A DNA stretch of 64,000 nt from Hydractinia symbiolongicarpus (taxonomy: Eukaryota; Cnidaria; Hydrozoa; Anthoathecata; Hydractiniidae), in contig NC_079879.1 in NCBI RefSeq assembly GCF_029227915.1, positions 13,330,001 to 13,394,000 on the forward strand, in the 5' to 3' direction. A program made the position numbers and the translations under genes. Positions 11,309 through 23,700 of this stretch are shown here, in pieces. Positions within the stretch are counted from its first letter, which is position 1. Every line of letters starts with the position of its first letter. The notes beneath the pieces were generated by a model. The model ran no database searches. It saw nothing but the letters and a program-made list of their open reading frames with translations, and was not told where the DNA came from.

Positions 11309-12607
11309 TATCTTAAGGTGATAAAATAACGAGTAATGGGCATGTATAAAGGAAGATGTTAACTTACAATCACTATTATTTGGGTTAACCTATGTTTTTT
11401 AAATTCACATTCTAATTATCTGTATTCGTTTTTGTTCTCTTCGCTCTCACGCTGCGTTAACTCTCCTGTTCTGCAAAATGTTTATATTTTCCAATTATAC
11501 ACGATGTGAGTTCTATTTAATTCTCATACAGAAGTATTGTTCAGGCTGGTTATTTAATGAAGCGTGTGATTCAAAGTGTACAAATAAAATACTAAATCAG
11601 TGCAAGATTGCTGAGAAGAGGATCATTTTTGAAGCATAAAGAAATCACAATTCCATGCTTTGCTTAAATATTGAGACTGTACACAGGTGTTAGAGCTATA
11701 CATATTTTTTTGTTTTCCTGGATTTGTGAAAATCTTCCAGATATTGCAAATATATACAGACGATGATACAAAAAAAAACAGTGCAACAACTTATAGTACT
11801 TTTTAGGAAACTGATGGTACCAGGGGCGGCGCCACTAGGGGGGGTTGGGATAATTGGGTTCAGATAATTCTTCAGATAATTTTGCAAATTTTCTTTTAAG
11901 CAGTAACACGATCACAACCAACAAAAACATTTTATAATACGTAATTTGCATTATCTTTAAATCTTCTCTCTTTAATTTGCAAAATTTCCTATTTTTTGCG
12001 AGCCTCACCAATTCATTTCAGTGAAATTGACCAAGCTAAAATTTTAAACCTTTAAAAGATTTCCATAAACATTTCACCTCGCAGCCAGGAGACGCAGTAT
12101 AATTTTTCTTACCATCGTAAATCGGAATTACGCAGGGTCGCAAACGGATGTCCTGCAGTCCATAACAGCGCGATCAACCGCGTTTTTTAATTGATTATTT
12201 TTATTGTGTTTTACTCACTCTTCTGAATGGCCTCCTCCTTATAATTAATTATCGTATTTTTAAGAGGCTTAGATGTGACCACGGTAACTGTGGTGCTCAT
12301 GGGCTGATTTTAATTCGGGGTTTGCTTTGAGAAATTATTTTGTGTTAGTTGTTGGATTTGAATTTTAGTGACTTCCTTTGATACATTCGTTTGCGTCCAA
12401 GCTTTCGTATGAGGGAAACTAAATTTTATTGCCTTGCAGAAAGCTTAGTTAGCCATATTATTCACCTTGGAAATGTGCTAATTCTTCGTGAGCAGCCCGG
12501 ATGTGGACTATTTCGTTGTGCAGGCAGGTTAGAGAATGCCACCAGGAAAATTATTTTTTAATCTACTTTATTTTTTTTCAAACGACACACAGAATTCACA
12601 AACTTAA
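11309..12607. other. Upstream region of the Lys/Pro-repeat protein gene, no gene seen
   Basis: This contains the presumptive promoter of the minus-strand gene that starts at 11308 and AT-rich spacer up to the pogo-like fragment. No coding frame with domain or splice support was found. Confidence 0.4.
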
Positions 12608-12960
12608 TTACAAATCAAACGGATCTTCATTATCTTCCGATTCTTCCTCTAAATTTACCAATGCATTTACCATGCATTTTTGATAGAAATCATTATTTCT
12701 GACTTTTTGGGGATCTGATGTTGTGATCCCGCACACTTCAAACGATTTTCGAACCATGGTGACATTGGGAGAAAGATTCTCATATGCTGCCTTAACCCAA
12801 TCGACCATTTTTATTGTGTAGGAGTTGGGATTTTGAAATTTGGATCTTTTTTTGAACCAGGAAATTTTTCGATAACATCCAAAATGTAATTCATCCAGCA
12901 CTTTCTCAATACAGCCTTGAAGGGCCTGTTTAAACAAACATCCATTGGCTGACAATTCGA
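12608..12960 (-). pseudogene. Pogo/Tigger-like transposase C-terminal remnant
   Basis: The minus-strand frame ending at 12608 contains MVDWVKAAYENLSPNVTMVR followed by KSFEVCGIT and an acidic tail (EEESEDNEDPFDL). The pattern of a tryptophan-containing helix, then SFK.CGI and an acidic end is the usual C-terminus of pogo-family DDE transposases. The frame extends upstream to 13129, but the upstream part is low-complexity and not recognisable, and no DDE motifs are visible. Only the tail of the transposase appears to remain. Confidence 0.5.
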
Positions 12961-13246
12961 CGTACAACCAGCTGGTATAGACTGTATCAAAATCTTCTTT
13001 TATGAGCTGATTCTTGACGGATTCGATTTCATGGAAGATTACCAAAAAAGAATAAAACAAATTGAAAAAAACATGGAGAAAACGAAAAAGAACGCGTTTG
13101 GAAAATGGTACAGTTAAAAAGATTTTCAAAAAGTCTCTAATTTAACGCATATTTTCCCCTAATTATTAACGCGTACTTTGAAAGCCGAAATCTTGTAATT
13201 ATTCTTTCTTTAATTTTTCACGCATAGCGTCCAAAATAACTATTTA

Positions 13247-14425
13247 CGCGTTAAATTGGAGAAACCACGGTAGTTTCCAACAAATGACTAAATTTGGAGT
13301 GTGCAGCTATACGGAGTACGGCTCCGTATAGGCATGCGTATACGGAGTATAACTTTGTATAGCGGCATGTTTACTCCGCATAGGAGGAAATATTTAAATA
13401 TCTCAAAGTAGCGAGCGGCGCAGACAGCTTTGACAGTATATTGCCGAGACTGGTTTGGCTAGACATTAGCGAATGAAGCATGAGCGTCGAAGTCTAAACT
13501 AAGCATTCTTATTAAAAATTTACTCTGAGCTATTCCAGTTTAGAAAATTGTGCCTAAAACAAGCAAATAATTTGTGTAAGAAGAAAAACGTCTAAAATAT
13601 GAGACAAGCATGCAGAGTACCAATTACCGTAGATAACAGTTCCAGTTAATATAACTTTAAAATTGTGTACTTTTATACCAGCCATTGTAAACCTTAACTC
13701 ATTAACAACACATCGAATTCTGTTCCTATCAAACATGTCACACTCCGCATACTTAGCATGGCACACTCCGTATACTAAGCCTGTCACACTCCGTATAGCA
13801 TACTTCGTATATTAAACATGTCATACTCCATATACTAAGCATGTCACACTCCGTATACTAAGCATCTCACATTCCATATACTAAGCCTGTCACACTCAGT
13901 ATAGTAAGCATGTCACACTCCGTATAGAATACTTCGTATATGAAGCATGTCACAGTCCGTATGGCATACTCCGTATAGAATACTCCGTATGGCATAGTCC
14001 GTATAACATACTCCGTATGGCATGGTCCTTATAGCAAATTCTGCATACTCCCCATAACGAATTCTGCATAACATACTCTCGGTATCTCACAATCTGTATG
14101 CCATAATCCTTTTTTTTGAATCAAACTAATGTTCCCACACTCCGTATAACTACAATATAACTCCTATGTTTACGATGGATAAAAAGTAGGAAAATGACGT
14201 GCTTGTCTTTTTAACTTGTTCTTAATGGTGATTATTTTTTATTTTTTTCGGAAATAGTTTTAAACAGTCATATATTGCAATATTTCCACTTTAAGAACAT
14301 TCGTTGGCAGACTCCGTATAACTAAACCAAGCTCCGTATAGCAGCTATACGGAGTATTACTCCGTATAGAAACCACACTCGTACGTCACAAGAGCACGCG
14401 TTAATTAAATTGGAAAAACCTCAGT
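13247..14425. repeat. Cluster of ACTCCGTATA motifs with flanking direct repeats
   Basis: About twenty copies and near-copies of ACTCCGTATA lie between 13310 and 14375, mostly in one orientation, in a loose 23-24-bp higher-order unit with TACTAAGCATGTCAC (13735-13970). At both ends the motif also appears inverted (TATACGGAGTA at 13314, 13345 and 14345), giving palindromic ends around 13310-13360 and 14330-14370. Sequence just outside is similar on both sides: CGCGTTAAATTGGAGAAACC near 13247 and CGCGTT...AAATTGGAAAAACC near 14397. This could be a non-autonomous transposon with subterminal repeats or a short satellite array. Confidence 0.6.
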
Positions 14426-14760
14426 ACTTTAAAGCAACATTAACGTTGGGACCATTCAATAACATCCATGTTCGCCTTTTTTTTTACTACCCACCTACCC
14501 CTTGTAACGCATCGTAACAAATCTCACCTACCCACCCTAATATTTAACACATAAAATGACATTTTTGGTACTTCTACTTAAGTCCAGAGGAAAGAAACAA
14601 ATTCAAAACAAATTCACACTACAATGTTTTCAAAACAATCGATAACAGCGTTCGAACCACTACCACAAACAAAGGGTATGTGGTGGAGTGGTGTTGTGTT
14701 GTGTGTGAACGCAAATTTTGTTGAAAACTGAAGGGAAAATGTTTTGATGCCCAACACGAA

Positions 14761-17700
14761 ATGAGCAGATATCCGCTTCATCTTTACGTCATTTTATTTT
14801 CTTATCTACAGCTATTATCTTTTTCCTCCGTAGAAAAGGTATAATATTTCGAACAATTTTGTTTTGTTTTAACACGTGTCAACCAGATGATGGGAGAATG
14901 CGTTACAAAATTAACAACTTCGTCAGCCAGCTGTAAACTACATTTGACGCTATCTGTCTAGGATAGTCGTGAATTTTAAAAACACATAATTCAAGCGTTT
15001 CACATGTGTAATTGTTCTTTCCTTTAGGATATCCAAAAGAAAGTAGACATAGATAATGACGGTAGAATTTTGTTCGTTGTTTTTCTGTTCGTTTGTTGTT
15101 TATGTTTTCTTCGTCTGTTTGTTCGATTGTTTGTTCGTTCGCTCGATTCTTAAGTTTAGCAATCCATACTTTTTAGACACAAGAGATCAAGACAGGGACA
15201 AGGACGTGTTTGATAGATTCTATTTCGTTGGTGAAAACCCATTAGATAAAAACGCTGCAGCAGAACGAGACCACCCCCTACGTGACATCCCTGTATCCAC
15301 AGAAGAAATTCGAAATATGCTGCAAGAATTTAAGAAAATTGAGAAAGAAAACAATGCGAGGTCAGAAAAACATGAAATCCGTCGAAGGTCACTAAATACA
15401 GGTAGCTTATAATACCTCGTCTCCAATCTTATATTGTAGGGGAAGAACTCATAAACAACACATTTGTGTATCATACAACAACAAGTAACTCTCTTTAACT
15501 CGTGACCCTTGTATATATACAACACTCCATCGCAGGTGTTCTCTCCATCGTTGCTGTCACGCTACAACACACATAAAATCAGGGGGACAAATTACCCACT
15601 TTTTTCTGCTATAAATAATCCGTTAAGGCTGAACATTTTGAAGCATTAAAGCCAGCTTTATTGCTCTTTAAGACATCACTCTTCGCAGCTAATCACCTCA
15701 TATAATCCTGATTCGAACCCTTCCCTAGAAGCATAGTCTCGAAGAATATAAAATGCTAAGAAATATACAATATTAACTATTTCCAATTTATATTCCACAC
15801 GACACAAATTTATTAACATTCTAGACTTTAAAGGTGACAATATGTATTATTAATATTTTTTATTATTTCAGCACTTGTTATGTTATCGAAATCTTAAAAG
15901 ACTCCCCAAAACACTCATAAATGCTGCAATCGTTTTTGTAGTAACTTGTTTAAATGCAATTATTGAAGGTCAAGTGAATTTTATCGAAAAAGTAGAAATG
16001 ACTTGCTACATATTACGCGATTTAAATTTTGAGGAGAATACTGTACAGACGTTTTTTGAGGATCTCAAGGTTGCCGCCCATTAGCTACTCTCCCCTATCT
16101 TCCTACAAAACAAGCAGTCGGTTTTTGAGTTTGACCTACACAAAAGTCGAGCTATTGGCGACGGCAAAGTTTTATAAACTTTTAGGAGCACTGATGACAA
16201 AAAACAACATCTAAAATCAACTTAGAAATTAAATTGAACATCCAATTTTAGCTGAAGACAACGGAATAATTCCCTATGTAATCCCGTTATACTCCTCTTA
16301 TATAATTTACATCAATAATTGATCATTTCTGACCGTCTAGCTAACTATATTTTTATTAAAAGCATACTAGATTATTTCTCATAAAGCCAAAATGGTTCGG
16401 TATTTTAGCTATTCTGCAGTTTTTCAATTCCGCAAATTAAGCAGTTTGTCAACTTTAGCTACCTGATTTAAAGGTTAAACGTTTTTTATTTTTACATTTT
16501 GACATTCTAAGTCTTTTTAGAATAAAAATTTAAAAAATTTAAATTGTTAGGTCTGCGAGTGGCCGGTCATAAAACAAGAAATAAATTTTTTTTTACATTT
16601 TTGCTGTCAGACTTTTAAATATTTTCCAACATTAGCGGTTCTGTTTCACTTTTTTCTATTCATTGCTTGGTAAAGCCATCCTTCATTATTTTGACTTTCC
16701 GAGGTGGGGCAAAGAATTATGTATTCTTTTGTCCGCTTCCTTTTTTTTTTTTACTCTCCAAATCGTGGAAGCGGTAGGAATTTCATGGATATTTGAGGGG
16801 TTGTTGCGAGTTATAATAAATTTTCTTGCTTTAGTAAGCTATGCAGAACACCTCCACTCATTACGTCACCGCCGGGATCTCGAATCCATGAAAGAAGTCT
16901 TTAATGTAAAAGAAGACTCTGACTTTGAAGATTTGGAAGAAAAAAAAAGAAAATTGAAAGAATTTGAAGATGAACCTGAAGAATACAAAAATTTGAAGAG
17001 TGAAATTAGAGAGTATTATCATTTTATCGCATAATTTATACTTTACTGAATTTTATCTCGGTATTTTATAACTCTTAGTTATTTTAAAAATGTCGGGTAA
17101 TGATATGAAGAGGATGCAAAACTCAATCAGTTCTTTGAATCTTTCTGTATGTTTGATGAATTTGATAAACTACCGCTGTTTAAAAAACCTTGCCATATCT
17201 TCACTTTAGAATAGTTCTCACTGAACTTGCAAGCAGAATCCATCCTAAAAATGAAAAATCTCGAGAATTACTACTCAAAAACTTTCACAATATCTCTTCT
17301 CAAGAATTATACAACACAGCTTTAGAATGGGGCGTTATAGAAGAATTTGGTGGTAATATTTTTGGTAAAAAAGTTTCATATTTATGTTTTATATTAGCGT
17401 GCAACAGAAGGCATTTCCACATAAAGAATAACATAGCTAAATTATCAAATGAGGTTATACCTTAATACTAATTTGTGTGGATGTTTCGCGGGTCGGAAAA
17501 ACAACATTTAGCTGGTACTCATTTTCGCGTATGATCGTTAAAATGTAACGAATATTTTTAAAAATTTATAAATTTCGTAACTGTGTTCTAAAATTAAAGA
17601 AGCAATGAATTCACAAAAAAGATGCTACAATTTTTAATGTGCTAGCGACTTATGTTTTTCGTGCCGAAACTATTTAATTTTAAAAATTTGGCTAAAAAAC

Positions 17701-20700
17701 TTCGAAAAGCCTCAAAAAATAATTCAATCGAAACAATTGCATTTCTGCTGATGAGATTTTTTTATTTTTAGCCAGTAAAGAAGTTAAGCATCGCCACAAA
17801 AGAGACTTCAACCATCGTGACTATGAATTATCATTCGGTGATTTGAACACTGAGACTTCATATGAAGTTTCTCATGATGATGTGAACACATTTGAAGATC
17901 TGCAACATGGACAAGCATTCAATGCGGCTTCTTATCAAGATGTTGATCCGGTCTTAGAAAACTTAGTTTTTGAAGATGACGATGAAAATAAAAATGCGTT
18001 TGATGCAGGTATGGAGAATTTTTTTTTTACTTTTATTAATCTTTTCTTCACTAAAGTTGAAATTTTCACGTGCATTATTCAAAAAAAAATAGTTTTAACT
18101 GCAATTTTTGCTTAGTTCGACAAGCTAAATTCTCGTTTTTTCAACACTCACACATTTTATTCTGATTACATTGGAAGAATAAGAGAGTGCGGCTAACCCT
18201 CCGTGGCAGTTAGAAATATAAAAAGTTCTCCCTTTTAAACCGAACGTCCTAATTATAGCTAGTTAGTTTGTTATTAAATACTGGAATACTGCGGTAGGTT
18301 TCTTAAGCTGACCATCAAGCACACAGCAGCAGCTAATATGCGCTATTTTGAAATTCTGCGCAAGATTAGAGCTCTGGGCTCCAGTTTTATTCGCTTGTAA
18401 AAACAGTTAAAAAAAAACGAATTGTACCAGCCGATAATGTGTTTTCGTGTTTCTGTATAATCCTAAGCATCTTGTACAAAAGCGCTTAATGGAATTTTTT
18501 TTCTGAGAATATCACCCTCGCCACTCTTTACTTTTAAATTTAATTTATTTAATGGTCACACCGTATGGACTTGGGTTGGCAACCCTTATTTCTTGAAATA
18601 ATTATCAAGGTTTTCGACCAATTAAAGAGTGCGGGTTGTACAATCCGTGATATTCTACCTGGCGCTGCATATTCTCAAATCATATTTTTGTTATAAGAAA
18701 CAAGAATAAAGAATAGCGCCGGGTTTCCTAGCTAATTTTTGTGCGCATATTCGCTCACAGTATACATTGTTTTTTTTTGTGGGCGCTAAAAGCTGCAAAA
18801 TGTGTAAGCAAATTTCGTAAAAACAGTATTGCATATTAAGGACGTTTTCCAGTAAGCAGAAATGTTCCGCAGGAAGAAAATTTTAAGTGATTGTTAATGT
18901 AATATGGCTGATGGTTGTACCAAGAAAGGAAGAAAAAGGGAAAATACAATATTTTAGTTCACGATCTTAAACTTCATGACCATGAGCTCTTCTTTCGTTA
19001 CTTTCGCATGTAGCCACATCAGTTGGAAAATTTACTTCGATTGGTGGCGCTATCAATTGTTACAGATGGAGTTCACCGTGAACCAGTTAGTCCAGCTGAG
19101 AGACTTACGGTGACATTGAAGTACTTAGCCACAGGTGATTCACAAGCATCCATTGCTATCGCGTACAGAATAAGCCCACCTACTGTGGGTCGCATAGTAA
19201 ATGAGACGTGTAAGGTCACATGGGATGTCTTGTTAACTAAAGGGTATATAGCAACATCCAGTACTAAAGAACAATGGAAGTGTATTGGACAAAAGTTTGA
19301 AAATAAGTGGAACATTCATCACTGACTAGGTGCAATTCACGGAAAACATGTCATGATTTAAAAACCAAGCAATAATGGATCCATGTTTTTCAATTACAAG
19401 AAAACATGTTTGATTGTGCTACTGGCTGTGTGTGATGCTCAATACCAATTTACCATGGGTGATATCGGAGAGAGTTGGATAATTGGTGACGCTGGCATTT
19501 TCAGCAACTGCTCACTTGGCGATATCATGCGATAATCAATCATGCGAGATAAAGAACGGTTATTCAACTATCGGCTATCACGAGCAAGAAAAGGTGGTCG
19601 GGAACACGTTTGAATAGCTGCATCAAGATTTCGCATATTCCGCAGAGCCAATATTGAAAGAACTGACACTGTCCTCGAAGTAACAAAAGCCATAGTTGCA
19701 TTGCACAATCTTCTGATGTGCGAGAAAAAAACTATATTGCCCAGATGATTATATAGAGACACTTCGCGAGGAATTCGCTCAGGACGATAAAGAGAGCATG
19801 TTACCGGTGATCAACGAATGCAGCCTGTACATCAGCTTGCGTCACGTAACTACTCAAGACTTGCCAAGGAAACACGGGCAATTTTCGTGATTTTTTTATC
19901 TCCCGAATTGGTTCGGTGCTCGCAATCAAACATAATATATAATCCAGGTGTATTTGAATTTACAACAGAAAGTTCACAACAATAGTATCACAAACACAAA
20001 AATTTTATATATGAAAACTTTACAAAACAAGGTGGTTTAGCTAAAAATAAATATGTACTGAAATAACTTTAGTCACCAAGATTTATCAAGACTTGTAGTA
20101 TTTCAACTTCTCCTTTCTTCTTTTCGCGAGGAGACTTTCTTTTAGGGAAGATATCGAGCTTTTACAGAAAAGTGAATCTCCATCTTTGTCTTACTCAGGT
20201 GCGTTTGCTGAACCCTTATTAGAAGATTCATCGCTTAAAGCTTTCGCCAGTAAAGCATCAACAGCTAATTCACTGGTAGTGCTACTTCTCTTTCCTGACC
20301 GCGCCACTGGTGTCTGTTTGTAAATGAGAATTACTTTGCGTAATAACCACATCGCTACGGATATCAGTTGTTTCTGACGATGAAGCTCGTGATATGGAAA
20401 AGTTGTTAACAGTTTCATTAGTAGAAACAGTATTATTTAAAATCGTTAACTGATCTAAGCATTTGCAATTTGGTGGTTTGTTGTTCCCGGGATCGCCACT
20501 TTTTGATTTTCTTCGTTTAACAGTCTTTCTATAATTTTCAACAAGACGTTTCCATGAGTTCATAACTTTGTCACACACTAAGTTGTTTTTCAAAATATGC
20601 AGCTAGTAATAAATGAACTTATTTTCGCAAACTTAAATAATCTCAAATATAAGGAAATTTTACTGAATGTTTTTTTGCAATGAGCAAATCTCATGATTAT

Positions 20701-23700
20701 TTTCTTTGTGATTATGAAACAAAATGAAAGAGTGTGTTGATTTTTCAGACAAACACGTCCTACACAACTGCAATGTTCATTCACAAATACTTCTAGGGTG
20801 TTCATACCGATAATAATTAATTTTACTTACCACCAACATTTAAAACAAGCGCAATTCTTTTCCAAGCAAATTCTTTTCCAAGCATCATCTTTCTTGACTT
20901 TGTCTTTAAACAAAGTTGACTTTGTTTTTATACGGATTTATAATCTTTCACAAGGTCTATCAATTCTGATAACACATTTGACTTCTCTATGCTCGTCATT
21001 TTTGCTATCGTTTGGGCAGCGAAGGATAGCGGTGGTGGTGGTGGTGGTGGTGATGGTGGTGGTGATAAGTCCTGTGCACAAGAAGAGGTAGTTGACTTTT
21101 GTGACTGCCTCTGATTAGCTGCTGATACACTAAGTTGAACATTTTCTGGTACGTTGTATACACGCTGTGGAGCAAGAGCTTTAGGAGGTGCTATTTTGTC
21201 GCTTCTCATTTATATATATGTCGCATGAAGGTTACAGAAACATTATTGCATCTGATTCAATTGATGAAATCCATAGATTTATAGCAAGTTATATTGTATA
21301 GTATACTCTTCTTGCCATTTCTCCTAAACTCTATCAGTTATCGCATACGTCTATTTCGTCCGCCATGATTACGTGGAAGCTACAATTCTGATTAGCTTAA
21401 TTTTAATTTTCCCGCGGATAAAATTTTTTGAGTTGAAAATGTCCTTTTTTTCCCTCGGATTTCATCAAAGTTTTCCTTTCAGGGAAACTTTATTTGACGA
21501 CTGCGCATGCTCCACACGGACAATTTTCTTTCAGCGGAACATTTCTGCTAAGTGGCAAATAGCCTTTACAAGCAGCAATTTATATTTTGGGTTGTGGTTT
21601 TAAATAAGAATAACTGTGTTTACATTGACTTGGACATTTTGTAACTTCTTTTCGTATTCAGATAATTCTTTATGCTGACATTGAACAGCACACTTTTTTC
21701 CTAATTTAATTGTGAACCTTATTACTTTACTTTGAGTTCTATGTCAAGATTTAATAACTTTTAGCAGGTGTTTTTATAAAATTTGAATTTTTTTTTACTG
21801 TAAATTTTTCTCCTAATTATGTAATCCTTACGTTCTCAGAAATTCAGAATCCTTTGGATGGTATCAAGTTAACAGGAAGTGTAGACGAACAAATCGTAAA
21901 TTCTGATACTGAAACTGACTCCTTTGATCACGTAATATTTAATGAGAAGAAAACGCCTCCATTGACGTCTGAGAGAAAGAGCAGAAGCGCAGAAGACGAG
22001 CATAAATATTATTTAAACACCGGCGAAACTTACGGCAACGACAAAAATGATAAACAAACTGTTGATTACAAGAGTGTTGCTTCAAAAGATGACCTGTTTT
22101 TAACAGGAGCTTTTTCAAAAAACAAAGATGAAATTACCAAGTCAATACTGAGTGAAACAGCGGAGAAGAGTAAAACAAAATATTTAGAGGGATCAGCCGA
22201 AAGCAACAACACTACAAATATGAATCCATTTCCCAGTAATTCCATTCTAGTTCTTACAAAGAAAGTCAAAAGTTTAAAAGAAGCGATTAGAAGTCATCCA
22301 ATTCTACATGCAGAGCTTAGTAAGGTGCTTAGATATATTGAAATAAAATTGATAAAGAAGGAAGCAGAATTAAAAGAAAGATATTCTAGCATACAAAAAG
22401 GACTGCGCCCTCTTTCCAGTCTAAAAACACATTCAGAGTCACAAACAGACACAAAAAAAGAAACTAATTTACCTACTAAGAACAGGTACACTGGAGAACA
22501 TTATAGCAACCTACCATTATCTTCTCCAATTGGAAAAGAAGATCCATATGCTCTGCAAACTGGTGAAAAAAGCAGTAACGAAATCCTCGAACGTAGTACT
22601 CCAATGGATAACAGAAATTCCATCGTTACACATGATACTGTTCAAAGTAGTACAAAAGGTATAAATGGAGACAAACTAACAGATGATGTCGATGTTTCTT
22701 CATTTCAAGGGTCTTCCAAAGAGCGAGATAACACATTTTTCGAAGACTTAACTGCAGAGCAAAACAAGCAACTTTCAGAAGTGCTTAAAAATTGGAAGGA
22801 TAACCCTCATAATTCAAATGATGCATCGGTGCCTTATGATAACGAGAAAACAAAACACCATAAGAAAGGCGTGGCGTACGAAAAATTACATGATGGGAAT
22901 GCTCATGATATGTCATCAAAAAAATCAAAAAAAAATCCAGATGAAGAGATTTTTGATTACGAATATGACAATGGTTTGGATAAGAATAACGACGGAAGGG
23001 AGAATTACGTAGATGACGAAATTAGTTTACACGATGGTGATGCAAAAGAAACTGAAAATGGAAACGCTGAGCCTGACGTGGATGAAGTTCAACCAGCAAG
23101 TAACGTAGATATAGAAGAAAAAGGTAAGTAGAGCCTATCCAAACTATGTTCTTATACCAAAGCTGGTTGTTTGTACAGAGTAAAAGATTTCAGAATTCAA
23201 ATTTGCGATTGGAACATCGGGAATTAAACAAAATGTGGAAATAAGAATTGTGAACGCGCGAATTAAAATTTTTGGGAATTAAAAATTAGGAATTAGTAAT
23301 CTCAAATATCCGTTTGTTCTAACGTACAACAATGCGAAATAAAAGATTACGCCTGTCCGTCGTGAGAAAGTTTGCGATTCAACGCAAATTGGTTGGCAAT
23401 TCTTTTTCTCGCGTGTGAAAACTGCATTTGTTTTTGGCACGTTTTAAAGTTACTACACAAAAAATCGAATAGAAAAATATTTTATTTTCTTTAGACATAT
23501 CTTATGTACTAAAACTCAAATCTTACCTTACCAACGTGGATTCAAAAGACCAAACAGATGGCGAAGAAAACAGAAATAATAAGCTTGTATCTAAAGAGGC
23601 AAGAAAGGAGAAGTTAAACTTACAGGACGCCAAACCGATGCAAGAAGATGCGCGCGAAAGACACAAAGATAAAGACGGGAAGTACACAAGTCTGCTAAAA

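Larger units (their letters stand above)
18856..21548. mobile_element. Harbinger-type DNA transposon, 2,693 bp, with TIRs and TAA target duplication
   Basis: The element is inserted in intron 4 of the large secreted-protein gene. Left end GCAGAAATGTTCCGC (from 18856) matches the inverse of the right end GCGGAACATTTCTGC (to 21548), and similarity continues inward for about 15 bp (AAGAAAATT on both sides). TAA flanks both ends (18853-18855 and 21549-21551), the 3-bp target duplication typical of Harbinger elements. Inside are a DDE_Tnp_4 transposase gene (+) and a MADF-domain gene (-) in convergent order, the classic two-gene Harbinger layout. Both genes carry inactivating changes. Confidence 0.9.

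Noticed and set aside
13310-14375. CRISPR-like array
   Set aside because: Repeats are a decamer with irregular spacing and no unique equal-length spacers, and the genome is eukaryotic.
16663-16835. Membrane protein beginning at 16663
   Set aside because: The hydrophobic stretch is low-complexity T-rich sequence before a good splice acceptor and resembles a repeat seen near 7705.
20798-21091. 97-codon plus-strand ORF with poly-Val
   Set aside because: The poly-Val is the opposite strand of the polyproline tract in the MADF gene.
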